From NCBI RefSeq assembly GCF_030814135.1, contig NZ_JAUSUQ010000002.1, positions 294,146 through 358,145 on the forward strand: DNA of 64,000 bases. Direction: 5' to 3'. The notes under the pieces are model-generated. The model worked only from the letters and a program-made list of their open reading frames with translations. It made no database searches and had not been told where the DNA came from. How positions within the stretch are numbered: position 1 is the first letter of the stretch; every line of letters starts with the position of its first letter. The position numbers and the translations under genes are program-made. Positions 17,078-26,624 of this stretch are shown one piece after another. Source of the DNA: Caldalkalibacillus uzonensis (GTDB lineage: Bacteria > Bacillota > Bacilli > Caldalkalibacillales > Caldalkalibacillaceae).

Positions 17078-18478
17078 ATGAGTGTTATGTTGCAGGTCAA
17101 TCGTAAAATCACGATCTTCTTTCTGCTTAATATTAGTTCTTTTCTTCTTTTCTTTCTTATCCCAACAGAGCATGCCAAGATGCTCGTCGTACTCGTCTTT
17201 GCTCTCACCGGTTGGGGAATGAGAGCACTTCCTCAACCGCTCATCTCCCTCTCTATCATACTTTACATTGCTATAATGGGGATCCATTCCTTTAACGATG
17301 CTTTGACAGGCTTTGGTCAGCCCTTTGTTTGGTTACTCCTATCCACATTTGTGTTAGCCGCCGCATTTGAAAAAACAGGATTAGGCAAACGGATCGCTTT
17401 ATTTTTACTCAGACAAGTAGGAGGCAGATTGCCATCTGCCCTCTTGTCGGTATTTTTGGCCATGATCATTTTGAGTTTTTTTATCCCAACAGCGGCGGGA
17501 AGAGTAGCCATGCTGATCCCCGTCTGCCTGGGATTGATCCAAGTTGTACATGCCTACGAACGCTCGTCCAATTTTGCCAAAACGATGCTAATGGGGGTAG
17601 CCTTCACCTCAAGCTTTATGTCTTGGGCCATCATCACCGGCTCAAGTTCAACGATTTATGCCGCTTCCACCCTGCATATGATGACAGGCTTTCAATGGAC
17701 CTATTTTTATTGGTTTGTTCTTAATTTTCCCATTGTAGTGATTCTTACATTAACTTTATGGTTCATTGGGAGTCTTTTATATCCCGTTAATAAGCATGCG
17801 ATTCCGGAAAGTGCGGCTTATATTGAAGCAGAGTGGAAAAAGATGGGAGGCATCAAAGGAGAAGAGTTTAAGATTCTTGTCATGCTTGTTGTCACTCTCT
17901 CGGGCTGGATGACAGAGTCTTACCACGGATTTTCCGTTCCGATGGTGGCCATGCTCTCTGCTATTGTGACTTGCTTACCCAAGTTGGGGGTTCAGACATG
18001 GAAAGAAGCATCCCACCATATCGATTGGGACGTACTCATTCTGTTTGGTGCAGCGTATACATTGGCTGAAGCCTTGCAAAGCAATGGCACAGCTGCCTGG
18101 ATTGCTGTTACAATAGGAGAGTCTCTAAGCGAAGTATCTCCTCTGGGAGCAGCCTTGCTCCTGATTAGTTTGACAGGGTTATTTCGTCTCGGTTTTGCCA
18201 ACATGTTGGGGATTACAGCCGTTTTTTTACCGATCACAATCAGTTTAGCGGAATTGTGGAGAATCAATCCCGTTTGGCTTTCCCAGCTGGTCATCATCGC
18301 CTGTTCCTTCAGCTACTTTTTGCCAACTCAAAGCCCAGGCAATTTAATTACCTTCAGTTATGGTTATTATCGTGAGTCAGATTTAGCCAAAATGGGCCTT
18401 GTTTTATTCAGTGTTATCGTTCCAGTACTGCTTTTGTCTGCTTTTCTATACTGGCCTTTAATGGGACTTAAACCATAA
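17078..18478 (+). CDS. SLC13/DASS family anion transporter
   Basis: 466 residues with about twelve membrane segments. It has the divalent anion:sodium symporter layout, with paired re-entrant motifs: AIITGSSSTIYAASTLH near residue 182 and YFLPTQSPGNLITFSYG near 410, the second holding the PGN-type anion-binding turn. It would import dicarboxylates or related anions. The ribosome binding site is weak (no GGAGG in the 20 bases before the ATG), so translation may rely on coupling to gntR, whose stop is 23 bases upstream. A shared terminator follows at 18502-18543. Confidence 0.82.
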   Translation: MSVMLQVNRKITIFFLLNISSFLLFFLIPTEHAKMLVVLVFALTGWGMRALPQPLISLSIILYIAIMGIHSFNDALTGFGQPFVWLLLSTFVLAAAFEKTGLGKRIALFLLRQVGGRLPSALLSVFLAMIILSFFIPTAAGRVAMLIPVCLGLIQVVHAYERSSNFAKTMLMGVAFTSSFMSWAIITGSSSTIYAASTLHMMTGFQWTYFYWFVLNFPIVVILTLTLWFIGSLLYPVNKHAIPESAAYIEAEWKKMGGIKGEEFKILVMLVVTLSGWMTESYHGFSVPMVAMLSAIVTCLPKLGVQTWKEASHHIDWDVLILFGAAYTLAEALQSNGTAAWIAVTIGESLSEVSPLGAALLLISLTGLFRLGFANMLGITAVFLPITISLAELWRINPVWLSQLVIIACSFSYFLPTQSPGNLITFSYGYYRESDLAKMGLVLFSVIVPVLLLSAFLYWPLMGLKP

Positions 18479-18501
18479 CGCCAGCATGGGAGGGTATAAA
18501 T

Positions 18502-18543
18502 TAAAACGGTTCAGCCTGGTGTCGGACAGGGCACCAGGCTGAA
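18502..18543. terminator. Bidirectional terminator between DASS transporter and IlvD/Edd gene
   Basis: Twelve-base perfect inverted repeat TTCAGCCTGGTG (18510-18521) / CACCAGGCTGAA (18532-18543). On the minus strand it is followed by CCGTTTTAATTT. It lies between two convergent stop codons (18478 and 18547). Confidence 0.8.
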
Positions 18544-18546
18544 TGG

Positions 18547-20229
18547 CTACTTACGCAGAAAATCAAAATCGCAGCCTTTATCGGCCTGTAATACATGATC
18601 TTGGAACAAACGGATATAACCGCGCTCAGCCTTTTTGACTTTTGGTTTCCACTCTTTTTTACGTCGGTCCATCTCTTCATCGGAAACCAAGAGCTGAAGT
18701 CTTCGTTGCTTAACATCCAGTTCTATCCAGTCCCCAGTCCGTACCAGGGCTAATGGGCCCCCTATCGCCGCTTCGGGAGCCACATGCAGGATCACCGTGC
18801 CGAAAGCGGTTCCACTCATACGACAGTCGGAAATCCTAACCATATCGCGGACACCTTGTGTTAACAACTTTTTAGGAATGGGGATCATGCCCGCCTCCGG
18901 CATGCCTGGAGCACCAACTGGGCCTGCATTTTGTAAAATGAGGACGTCATCTTCCCTCACGTCCAAAGTCGGATCATTCACTTTCTGTTCCATATCTTCC
19001 AGGGAAGCAAACACGATGGCACGCCCTTTATGCTTAAGCAGATGTTCCGAAGCTGCCCTTGGCTTGATAATAGCCCCATCAGGCGCCAGATTTCCTTTAA
19101 GGACGGCAATTCCTTCTCCGGCATATAAAGGCCGGTCAAAGGGATATATGACATCCCGGTAATGTTCCAATATTTTGACATTTTGTAGATTTTCCCCGAC
19201 CGTTTTGCCTGTGACCGTTAATTCATCTACATGCAAGACGGGTTCCAATTCTTTCATGACTGCAGGAGCACCTCCGGCATGAAAAAACTCCTCCATCTGG
19301 TATTTCCCGGCCGGTCTAAGGTTGGCGATAAACGGTGTTTCCTTGCCCAGCTGATCAAACAACTCCAGTGGTAGTTCAATGCCGAGACGCCCGGCAACGG
19401 CAACAAGATGGATAACCGCATTGGTTGAACCTCCAACAGCCATCAGCATTCGTATAGCATTCTCAAATGCACGAGGCGTCATTATATCCGCTGGCCTGAT
19501 GTTTTGTTCGACCAGTTTGACAATCTGCTTGCCCGTTTCCTGTGCTAGAGCCAGCCGTCTGTTATCTGTGGCAGGAATGGCGGCGGCACCAGGCAACATC
19601 ATCCCCAATGCCTCGCAAATGACTGCCATCGTACTGGCTGTCCCCATCACCATGCAATGGCCCGCTGTCGGCGCCAGCGATTCATTGATTTTTTCCAATT
19701 CGGCTTCATCAATATTTCCTCCGCGATACTCCTGCCAAAAATAGCGGCAATCGGAACAGGCTCCTAAGGTTCGTCCCTCATATTCCCCATTAGCCATTGG
19801 CCCACCTGTAAACATAATGGCAGGAATATTGGCGCTGGCAGCGGCCATTAATTGAGCAGGAGTCATCTTGTCACAACCACCGATTAAGACCACACCATCC
19901 AAAGGCTGGGCCGAAATCATTTCCTCTGTATCCATGGCTGCCAAGTTTCGATATAGCATGGTGGTCGGACTAACAAAACTTTCCCCTAATGAAATAGTGG
20001 GAAACTCCAAAGGGATTCCTCCTGCCATCAGTACTCCCCGCTTGATCGCTTCAACTATGGGTCCAAAATGGGTATGACAGCGATTAATTTCACTTCGGGT
20101 ATTGCAGATGCCAATAATAGGCTTATCAAAATCCTGTGGATTATGCCCCAAGTGTCGGGCAAAAGCTTTTCTTAAAAACCGGCTAAATCCTTCATCACCA
20201 TAGGCAGCAACCTTTTGTGCTTTTAGCAA
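18547..20229 (-). CDS. IlvD/Edd family sugar-acid dehydratase
   Basis: 560 residues. Iron-sulphur-binding Cys positions are visible in ICNTRSEINRCHTHFGP near residue 42, GGCDKMTPAQLMAAASAN near 117, and GACSDCRYFWQ near 157; AGHCMVMGTASTM near 190 is the family signature. The RSEINRCHTHFGP stretch fits the arabonate/xylonate-type branch rather than the branched-chain biosynthetic enzyme. The reaction is dehydration of an aldonic acid to a 2-keto-3-deoxy acid. The start is a TTG at 20229 with GGGAG upstream and an in-frame TAA two codons before it, so no ATG is possible. Third gene of gntR-dapA-like-ilvD/edd. Confidence 0.92.
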   Translation of the reverse strand: MLKAQKVAAYGDEGFSRFLRKAFARHLGHNPQDFDKPIIGICNTRSEINRCHTHFGPIVEAIKRGVLMAGGIPLEFPTISLGESFVSPTTMLYRNLAAMDTEEMISAQPLDGVVLIGGCDKMTPAQLMAAASANIPAIMFTGGPMANGEYEGRTLGACSDCRYFWQEYRGGNIDEAELEKINESLAPTAGHCMVMGTASTMAVICEALGMMLPGAAAIPATDNRRLALAQETGKQIVKLVEQNIRPADIMTPRAFENAIRMLMAVGGSTNAVIHLVAVAGRLGIELPLELFDQLGKETPFIANLRPAGKYQMEEFFHAGGAPAVMKELEPVLHVDELTVTGKTVGENLQNVKILEHYRDVIYPFDRPLYAGEGIAVLKGNLAPDGAIIKPRAASEHLLKHKGRAIVFASLEDMEQKVNDPTLDVREDDVLILQNAGPVGAPGMPEAGMIPIPKKLLTQGVRDMVRISDCRMSGTAFGTVILHVAPEAAIGGPLALVRTGDWIELDVKQRRLQLLVSDEEMDRRKKEWKPKVKKAERGYIRLFQDHVLQADKGCDFDFLRK

Positions 20230-20287
20230 TGCTTATTCACTCCCATTAGTGCTAGTTATCAATTACATTTTATCAGAAAGTTATGCT

Positions 20288-21205
20288 TTATCTTTTAAGT
20301 TTCTGCAGATCCCACATTTTTAAGATTTCTATGACTTGTCGGCGATCTTCCTCACTTAAAGGGTTGACCGGTTCGCGGGTTACGCCTGATTTTAACCCGA
20401 TTTGCGCCATGGCTTCTTTAACAACAACAACATTATTGCCATTGTTGTACTTGGCCCGTAAGTTTTCAAAACGCAGCGTTTCCCTCCATACTTCCCACAC
20501 TTTGAATTGATCATTGTTTTGTAAAGCATGTAACATGTCGAAAGATTTTTGCGGAGCTACATTGATTAAACCGGAGGTAAAACCTTTGGCACCTGCAAAA
20601 TAGAAGAATGGTGCCCATTTTTCTGCTGTTCCACAAATCCAGGTAATATTATGATGGTTGGGCACCTCTTGAACCAGCTTAGCAAACCGTGGAAGATCAT
20701 TGATCGCATACTTAACCCCAACAATCCTTTCACAATGAGCCAATTGTTTAAGTACGTCATCACTTAGGGATGGATCTTTCCAGTAAACGATAGACGGAAT
20801 ATTGACGGCATCTATGATTTGTTGATAATACGACAATACTCCTTCATTGGTCACAAAGGGGTGAATGGGTTGATGAATCATCACACAGTCTGCTCCAACT
20901 TCTTCAGCATACTTTCCCAATTCAATGGCAGTTTTGAGAGAGTAACCAATCCCAGCGACAACAAGCGCCCTGCCATTTACAATTTCCACCGTTCGCTTTA
21001 TTTCCTCTTTTGCTTCATCCAATGTTAAAGCATAAAATTCACTTGTATTACCGCAAGGAACAATCACTTTTACACCATTATTCACTAGAAAATTAATATT
21101 TTCTCGAACACCTTCCCAGTTAATTTCTTTTGTCTTGGAGTCAAAAGGGGTGATGGTGATCGCGGCAATTGTTTCCAATTGTTTACTAAAAGATTTAAAA
21201 TCCAT
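20288..21205 (-). CDS. DapA/DHDPS family lyase (keto-deoxy sugar-acid type)
   Basis: 305 residues, class I aldolase barrel. The GNTSEF segment near residue 52 matches the carboxylate-binding loop (TGNTGE in relatives). IVYWKD near residue 145 takes the place of the YNVP tyrosine segment, and IVGVKYAINDL near 162-172 holds the Schiff-base Lys. The VYxxD form is seen in 5-keto-4-deoxyglucarate dehydratases and related sugar-acid enzymes, so lysine biosynthesis is unlikely. AGGAGGGAG precedes the ATG. It lies between gntR (29-base gap) and the IlvD/Edd dehydratase (58-base gap), whose product it would process (inference). Confidence 0.88.
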   Translation of the reverse strand: MDFKSFSKQLETIAAITITPFDSKTKEINWEGVRENINFLVNNGVKVIVPCGNTSEFYALTLDEAKEEIKRTVEIVNGRALVVAGIGYSLKTAIELGKYAEEVGADCVMIHQPIHPFVTNEGVLSYYQQIIDAVNIPSIVYWKDPSLSDDVLKQLAHCERIVGVKYAINDLPRFAKLVQEVPNHHNITWICGTAEKWAPFFYFAGAKGFTSGLINVAPQKSFDMLHALQNNDQFKVWEVWRETLRFENLRAKYNNGNNVVVVKEAMAQIGLKSGVTREPVNPLSEEDRRQVIEILKMWDLQKLKR

Positions 21206-21234
21206 TTTTCTCCCTCCTAAAAGTGTTAATCCTG

Positions 21235-21939
21235 CTACTCCTTGTCATGTTTATCAAGGTGACGCAAGACATTGTCTAAGGTACGCAAAATATGCTTTTT
21301 CATCCGAAACTCGGCAAGGTCAGGGTTCTTAGACTTTATAGCTTCAAAAATTCCCTTGTGTTCGTTTAATCCTTCATGCGCTTCGATTTGGTATTTTAAA
21401 GCCCTCTTTCTAAATGCCTTATCAAATGTAGAAACATTTTCAAGGATTTTAATGATCATTGGATTTTTGCTAATTTGCCGTATCAGGACATGAAATGCTG
21501 TATTCTCTTCAGCCAGTTTCTCTATATTGTTACTCTTCAAAAGTGACTCCATTTTTTTCACTTGCTCTTCGAGTAATTCAAGTTCATGATCCGTTGCCTT
21601 CATGGCGGCCAGGCGAGCACATAATCCTTCTAGGTAAGCTTTGAGCATCAAAATTTCTTCAATTGATGTATTGACCAATTCTGATACAAATGTTCCTTTA
21701 CGTGGAATGGTTCTAACTAACCCTTCATTACCCAAAATGCGTAAAGCTTCTTTAATAGGGGTGGTACTGATCCCCATCATTTCTGACAGTTCTCTTTCTT
21801 TTAGGTGATCCCCAGGCTTAAATCGTCCACTTACAATCGCCTCTTTAATAGCTTCCAAGGCAATATCCCTTAAAGATTTGATTTGCCCATGGTCAATCGT
21901 TAAAAACGAATCACTTTTTTTCTCTTGTTTGTCTAACAT
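21235..21939 (-). CDS. GntR family regulator, FadR/FCD subfamily
   Basis: 234 residues. The winged helix runs about residues 18-85 (LRDIALEAIKEAIVSGRFKP, MMGISTTPIKEALRILGNEG), then an FCD domain. First gene of an operon with a dapA-like gene and an ilvD/edd gene. The promoter at 21980-22008 has the palindrome TGATATATCA just downstream of its -10 box, consistent with autoregulation. The same palindrome lies between ilvD and tctB at 31935-31944, suggesting a second target. Effector unknown, probably a sugar-acid intermediate. Confidence 0.9.
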   Translation of the reverse strand: MLDKQEKKSDSFLTIDHGQIKSLRDIALEAIKEAIVSGRFKPGDHLKERELSEMMGISTTPIKEALRILGNEGLVRTIPRKGTFVSELVNTSIEEILMLKAYLEGLCARLAAMKATDHELELLEEQVKKMESLLKSNNIEKLAEENTAFHVLIRQISKNPMIIKILENVSTFDKAFRKRALKYQIEAHEGLNEHKGIFEAIKSKNPDLAEFRMKKHILRTLDNVLRHLDKHDKE

Positions 21940-21967
21940 TTGTCATCACCTTTAAGCTTTTGATATC

Positions 21968-21977
21968 TGATATATCA
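21968..21977. promoter_or_regulatory. Candidate GntR operator TGATATATCA (site 1)
   Basis: Perfect 10-base palindrome directly downstream of the gntR -10 box (21980-21985). The identical 10-mer occurs at 31935-31944. Flanking sequence also repeats ATATCA half sites. Confidence 0.6.
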
Positions 21978-21979
21978 TA

Positions 21980-22008
21980 TTTATATCATCAATACTCCTC
22001 TTTATCAA
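21980..22008 (-). promoter_or_regulatory. Sigma-A promoter of gntR-dapA-ilvD/edd operon
   Basis: Minus strand TTGATA (22008-22003), 17-base spacer, TATAAA (21985-21980), followed by the palindromic operator at the expected start point. Confidence 0.7.
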
Positions 22009-22233
22009 TAAGTCTTTCTACTAGAACTACTAGAAAGAATCTTAATGTTTAACCCACTCATCCTCATTCCTTGGTCGATCATTTATTGTGTAGGGATTCT
22101 CAGCTCTTCAATTGTTTTAGATACAGTAATTTGGTGTGTCCCCATCATAACTCTGGTCTAGTTTTTCCTTTAGAAGATTCCTAAACAAATCTACATCCCC
22201 TTTCCATTAAATACATGGTCCCCAAATTTTTTC
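22009..22233. other. Intergenic region without a clear gene
   Basis: Between the gntR promoter and the stop of the downstream-reading IlvD gene. A weak hairpin CTTTCTA/TAGAAAG lies at about 22013-22037. Short minus-strand reading frames near 22085-22200 look protein-like for about 20 codons but are broken by stops, so a decayed gene end is possible. Nothing else is supported. Confidence 0.4.
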
Positions 22234-23925
22234 TCATCTCGATAGGTTATTAATTTGTTGCCTCAAGATAGCTCCCTGATCGGCGGAGGATACCATCTCT
22301 GCATATCGCAGTAAAACTCCGTTACTCACTTTGAGAGCTTTAGGTTGCCACTGTTCTTTTCTTTTTTGCAACTCACTTGGCTCAACCATTAGATCAATAG
22401 TACGTTGATCAATATCAATGGAAATCATATCCCCATCTTGAACAAAAGCGATAGGCCCTCCTGCCGCAGCTTCAGGGGAAACATGACCAATGCAAGGTCC
22501 CCTTGTTGAACCGGAAAAACGTCCGTCTGTCACAAGAGCCACACTGTCCCCAAGTCCAGAACCCATTAAAACAGCGGTGGCAGTAAGCATTTCACGCATT
22601 CCCGGACCGCCTTTAGGTCCTTCATAGCGGATGATAATCACATCCCCTTCTTTGATTTCTCCATTATTCATTGCCTCGATCGCCTCTTCCTGACTGTCAA
22701 ACACCCGTGCAGGACCTGTATGTTTTCTCATCTTGCCAACGACAGCTCCTTGCTTGACCACACAACCATTTGGGGCTAGAGAGCCTTTTAATACCGCTAA
22801 ACTGCCTTGCTCAGCATATGCATTGCTTATAGGTCGGATCACATCCGGGTTCAAATTCTGGGTTTCCCGCACCGATTCTTCCAGTGTGGTTCCGAAGGCT
22901 GTTTTTTCTTGCATATGCAGTAGAGGAACAAGTTCCTTAATAATGGCGGGTACTCCCCCTGCCTGTTCCACGTCCCACAAAGTATGCTTACCGGAAGGTT
23001 TCGCTTTAATAGTAAGCGGTGTTGTGCGGCTTGCTTCTTCAAAGTCTTCAGGTGTGATAGTTATACCCTGTTCGGCAGCCATGGCAGGTAAGTGCAGCAT
23101 GGTGTTGGTTGATTCTCCTATGGCCATGGACACACGGAGTGCATTTTGGAAAGAGCGTTCCGTAATAATAGATGTTGGTTTTAAATCCTCGTGCACCATC
23201 TGGACAATGCGCTTTCCGCTTTGCTTAGCTATATAGACTTTCGTTTCTGCTACAGCGTGGGAAGTACCACATCCTGGAAGAGAAGCTCCCATCACTTCGG
23301 ACAAGATGGACATTGTATTGGCCGTCCCCATCATCGCACAAGACCCAGGCCCCCTTGTGACACTTTGCTCCATTTCCTCAAACTGTTTTTGGTTTATCAC
23401 TCCTTTACGAAACAGACCCGCGGCTTCCCTAACCTCATAGATGGCCCTACTCTCCCCATTGTATAAACCTGGCATCATGGGCCCCCCGGTTACGAGCAAG
23501 GAAGGAATGTCTAAACGGTACATCGCCATTAACATTCCCGGTACAATTTTTTCACAACTTCCCAGCATTACCAAACCGTCGAGACGATGGGCCTGCGCTG
23601 TAATTTCAATAGAGTCGGCAATACTCTCCCGACTAGGCAACACGTAATGCATGCCTTTATGTCCTTGGGCAATTCCGTCACATAAGGCAATGACACCAAA
23701 TTCAAATGGAAGTCCTCCCGCTTCCTTGATCCCCTCCATTACCATCTCAGCCAGCCCATTAAGATGGACATGCCCTGCATGCATGCCGTTATAGGAATTG
23801 GCCACACCGATAAACGGCTTCGACAAGTCCTTTTTAGCCACACCTGCTGATTTCAAAAGTGCTCGCTGTCCCCCACGATCAACACCCTCGACAACCTCTC
23901 TGCTTCTCCACCACTTTGAAGCCAT
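22234..23925 (-). CDS. IlvD-type dihydroxy-acid dehydratase paralogue 1
   Basis: 563 residues. Cluster-binding segments are VANSYNGMHAGHVHLNGLAE near residue 42, GSCEKIVPGMLMA near 122 and GPGSCAMMGTANTM near 191. It is close in sequence to the paralogue at 31967-33637 over the whole length. It dehydrates 2,3-dihydroxy acids or sugar acids to 2-keto acids. Its place beside an Ldh2-type dehydrogenase in a sugar-acid island, and a nearby paralogue, favour a catabolic role over valine/isoleucine synthesis. GGAGG lies 10 bases before the ATG, which shares one base with the upstream stop codon (TAATG). Confidence 0.9.
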   Translation of the reverse strand: MASKWWRSREVVEGVDRGGQRALLKSAGVAKKDLSKPFIGVANSYNGMHAGHVHLNGLAEMVMEGIKEAGGLPFEFGVIALCDGIAQGHKGMHYVLPSRESIADSIEITAQAHRLDGLVMLGSCEKIVPGMLMAMYRLDIPSLLVTGGPMMPGLYNGESRAIYEVREAAGLFRKGVINQKQFEEMEQSVTRGPGSCAMMGTANTMSILSEVMGASLPGCGTSHAVAETKVYIAKQSGKRIVQMVHEDLKPTSIITERSFQNALRVSMAIGESTNTMLHLPAMAAEQGITITPEDFEEASRTTPLTIKAKPSGKHTLWDVEQAGGVPAIIKELVPLLHMQEKTAFGTTLEESVRETQNLNPDVIRPISNAYAEQGSLAVLKGSLAPNGCVVKQGAVVGKMRKHTGPARVFDSQEEAIEAMNNGEIKEGDVIIIRYEGPKGGPGMREMLTATAVLMGSGLGDSVALVTDGRFSGSTRGPCIGHVSPEAAAGGPIAFVQDGDMISIDIDQRTIDLMVEPSELQKRKEQWQPKALKVSNGVLLRYAEMVSSADQGAILRQQINNLSR

Positions 23926-24995
23926 TACTGTTTGACCTCCTTACTGAGTATAAATTTTTCAATATCTACACCGTACCTTGAACCAGTTTCTTTTAATTCC
24001 AGATAAATCTCTTTTGGAAGGGGAATCCCTTTTTCTAAACGCACCTTTTTTCTGCTCAATTCAATTTCACCGGGCATATATACGCGGTCAAAACCTTCCA
24101 TTGGTGCACTGTTTACAGTTTCTTGTACTTTTTCTTGCATGCGCTGATAAAAAAGCGTTTTATCCATGAATGCTTCGATATGAATGACTCCAAAAAAGTG
24201 ACCAAGTTGTTGGGAAGATTGATCCCCATACATTTTGGGAATTTGCTTGCCAAACAACGCTCCTGTTAAGACACCCGATAAAATGTCAATCATGATAGCT
24301 AAGCCTGATCCTTTAGGACCTAAGGGTAAAACAAAGCCTTCCAAAGCTTTAACCGGATCGGTTGTTGGTTCACCGTTGACAGTAATAGCCCAGTGAGCAG
24401 GAATGGTCTCCCCTTTTTTCTTGGCTAATATGATCTTACCCCTGGCCACTTGACTCGTAGCCATATCTAGAACAACAGGATTCCGCCCCTCCCCTGTTGG
24501 TACAGCAATACTAATGGGATTGGTTCCGAGAGAAGGCTCTTTGGAACCAAACGGCACCATAATCGCTGAAGCGTTAGTCATGGCCAATCCGATACAATCT
24601 TTTTCAGTAGCCATTCTGGTAAAGTAGGAGGCTGTGCCAAAATGGTTTGAATTTTTGACACCGACAAACCCGGTTCCATATTGTAATGCTTTTTCAATCG
24701 CTGTTTCCAAAGCTTTCACCGCAGCCACCTGCCCCCACCCATTAGCAGCATCAAATAAAGCTGTGGTTGGGGTTTCTCGGACAAGTGTCAGCCGGGTTTT
24801 CCTTTCAATAAGCCCATCCTCCATCCGCTTTAAATAGCCTGCCAATCGGCTAACACCATGTGATTCAACTCCCAGCAAATCTGCATCTACGAGAGTTTCA
24901 GCAATGATTTCCGCTTCGTCTTCAGGTAATGATTGACCTAATACTTGAGAGGTAAATCTAATCAATTGACTAGCGGGAACTATGATATCACCCAT
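23925..24995 (-). CDS. Malate/L-lactate dehydrogenase family (Ldh2) oxidoreductase
   Basis: 356 residues of the Ldh2/YlbC/DlgD family. Segments seen are VESHGVSRL near residue 43 with the catalytic His, NSNHFGTASYF near 115, MTNASAIMVPFGSKEPSLGTNP near 138-159 and PKGSGLAIMIDILSGVL near 228. These enzymes reduce or oxidise 2-keto/2-hydroxy acids with an atypical NAD(P) fold (malate, diketogulonate, ureidoglycolate and others). GAGGTGATC precedes the ATG. It overlaps the ilvD paralogue start by one base, so the two are translated together. Substrate not assignable. Confidence 0.9.
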   Translation of the reverse strand: MGDIIVPASQLIRFTSQVLGQSLPEDEAEIIAETLVDADLLGVESHGVSRLAGYLKRMEDGLIERKTRLTLVRETPTTALFDAANGWGQVAAVKALETAIEKALQYGTGFVGVKNSNHFGTASYFTRMATEKDCIGLAMTNASAIMVPFGSKEPSLGTNPISIAVPTGEGRNPVVLDMATSQVARGKIILAKKKGETIPAHWAITVNGEPTTDPVKALEGFVLPLGPKGSGLAIMIDILSGVLTGALFGKQIPKMYGDQSSQQLGHFFGVIHIEAFMDKTLFYQRMQEKVQETVNSAPMEGFDRVYMPGEIELSRKKVRLEKGIPLPKEIYLELKETGSRYGVDIEKFILSKEVKQ

Positions 24996-25111
24996 CAGAT
25001 CACCTCTTTATTAGATAGTTTAAGGTTAATTCTTTTAAACCCAGCGACAATAAGTATGGTTTAAATGATGAGTTGAGATAATCAAATCAGACTTTAAATA
25101 AGGACAAACAA

Positions 25112-25134
25112 GCCGAGGTTGTACTCACCCCGGC
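25112..25134 (-). terminator. Weak hairpin after the tartronate semialdehyde reductase gene
   Basis: GCCGAGG (25112-25118) against CCCCGGC (25128-25134), six of seven pairs, followed on the minus strand by TTGTTTGT. A partial terminator is possible in this 180-base gap. Confidence 0.35.
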
Positions 25135-25175
25135 GTAATCCGGTAATTCTGATAAAAGTTGCACCGATGTGACTA

Positions 25176-26057
25176 TTAGATCTTGTGTTGGGCAAGATCT
25201 TCAATAAGAGTTAATACCGCAGAATGGTCCTTAGAACCATCACCTCTGGCCACCAAAGATGACATCATTTGGTCGACAACAGCGGAAAGTGGCAAAGAAA
25301 CTCCGTAATCTCTTCCTGTTTCAAGTGCGATCCTTAGATCTTTGTGGTGCAAATCAATTTTAAAACCCGGTTTGAAGTCATGCTCCAGGAAGTTGGATCT
25401 GCGTACTTCCATGACCTTATTCCCGGCGAGACCACCGGAAAGAACATCGAGAATTTTAGCAGGGTTAACTCCTGCTTTGGATCCGAGAACAAGTGCTTCC
25501 GACACAGCGCCAATGGTTAAAGCTACTACTATCTGATTGCAAGCTTTGACAATCTGCCCTGCACCCGCTTCACCAACTAAAGTAATCGTTTTTCCCATCA
25601 CCTCAAAAAGTGGTTTTGCCCTTTCGAAATCTTCAGTTGAGCCACCAACCATGATAGAGAGTGTTCCCTGTATGGCACCCGGTTCACCGCCGCTGACCGG
25701 CGCATCAAGCATACTAGCACCATACTTGCGAGCCTCTTCCGACAAATTTCTGGCCACAACCGGGGAAATCGTGCTCATATCTATGATTAATGAACCTTTC
25801 TTTACTCCATCAAAGACCCCATCCGGTCCTGTTAATACTTCTTCGACTTGTGGGGAGTCGGGGAGCATGGTAATAATCACGCTACTTTTTTCAGCTACCT
25901 CTCGTGGACTTCCCGCTGCTTCCGCTCCTTTGGCAACCAATTCGTCAACCTTTGGCTTACTACGGTTATAAACCACCAACTGATACTCTGCCTTTAACAA
26001 GTTAATGGCCATAGGTTTTCCCATGATTCCAAGCCCGATAAATCCTATCCTTTCCAT
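25176..26057 (-). CDS. garR: 2-hydroxy-3-oxopropionate (tartronate semialdehyde) reductase-like
   Basis: 293 residues, beta-hydroxyacid dehydrogenase family. The Rossmann motif is FIGLGIMGKPMAINL at residues 5-19. DAPVSGGEPGA near residue 118 is the substrate loop, the catalytic Lys lies in GQIVKACNQIV near 170, and the C-terminal KDLRIALE segment is also present. It reduces tartronate semialdehyde to glycerate. AAAGGAGG precedes the ATG. It directly follows a truncated hydroxypyruvate isomerase and an HpaI-type aldolase, and a glucarate dehydratase lies 8 kb away, which together support the GarR assignment over 3-hydroxyisobutyrate dehydrogenase. Confidence 0.86.
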   Translation of the reverse strand: MERIGFIGLGIMGKPMAINLLKAEYQLVVYNRSKPKVDELVAKGAEAAGSPREVAEKSSVIITMLPDSPQVEEVLTGPDGVFDGVKKGSLIIDMSTISPVVARNLSEEARKYGASMLDAPVSGGEPGAIQGTLSIMVGGSTEDFERAKPLFEVMGKTITLVGEAGAGQIVKACNQIVVALTIGAVSEALVLGSKAGVNPAKILDVLSGGLAGNKVMEVRRSNFLEHDFKPGFKIDLHHKDLRIALETGRDYGVSLPLSAVVDQMMSSLVARGDGSKDHSAVLTLIEDLAQHKI

Positions 26058-26615
26058 TTATATCCTCCTTTCAAGTTTTAGGTCTCTAATATCAGCAAGA
26101 TCAACCTCTCCACCACGCAAGGAACGAGGCAACCATACAAGACTGGTCTCTGTTATTCGAGCGGAGGGGTTATACTCTAGCCCGATGTATCCCTTGTAAC
26201 CTGACTCTTTCAACACACTTAGCACATAGCGGTAATTAATCTCTCCTGTTCCAGGCTCCCCTCTATTAGGGGAGTCAGCAATCTGGACGTGGGCGATGTA
26301 TGATAGATAATGTTGAATTGTATAAACAATGTTCCCTTCCATTCGTTGCATATGATAAACATCATATTGAAGCTTTAGGTTGTCACGCCCGACGCTATCA
26401 ATTAAATCAACTGCCTGGCGGGTTGTACTCAGCAAATAGGGGCCGTTTTCAAATGTGTTAACCGCTTCAACAAGGACTTCAATACCAAACTTCCTGGCTT
26501 GATCAGCTGCAAACCCGAGGTTTTTGCGGGCTAATTCTAATTGTTCCTCTCGGTTTATTCCTGGAATTTCATGTCCAATCAGTGCATTCAATCTTTTACA
26601 GCCCAGACTTTACCG
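26058..26615 (-). pseudogene. hyi: 5'-truncated hydroxypyruvate isomerase / sugar phosphate isomerase-like
   Basis: About 177 residues remain of a TIM barrel that is normally about 260. The segment just before the only usable start (a TTG at 26591) reads SLGCKRLNALIGHEIPG, which matches the middle of Hyi proteins (around residue 85), and an in-frame stop at about 26611 precedes it. Retained motifs include Glu in VLVEAVN, QYDVYHMQ, HVQIADSPNRGEPGTGEINY and IGLEYNPS. The first third is missing because the aldolase stop codon lies immediately upstream. There is no good ribosome binding site. It may be untranslated or give a non-functional fragment. Confidence 0.78.
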
Positions 26616-26624
26616 TCATAAGTA

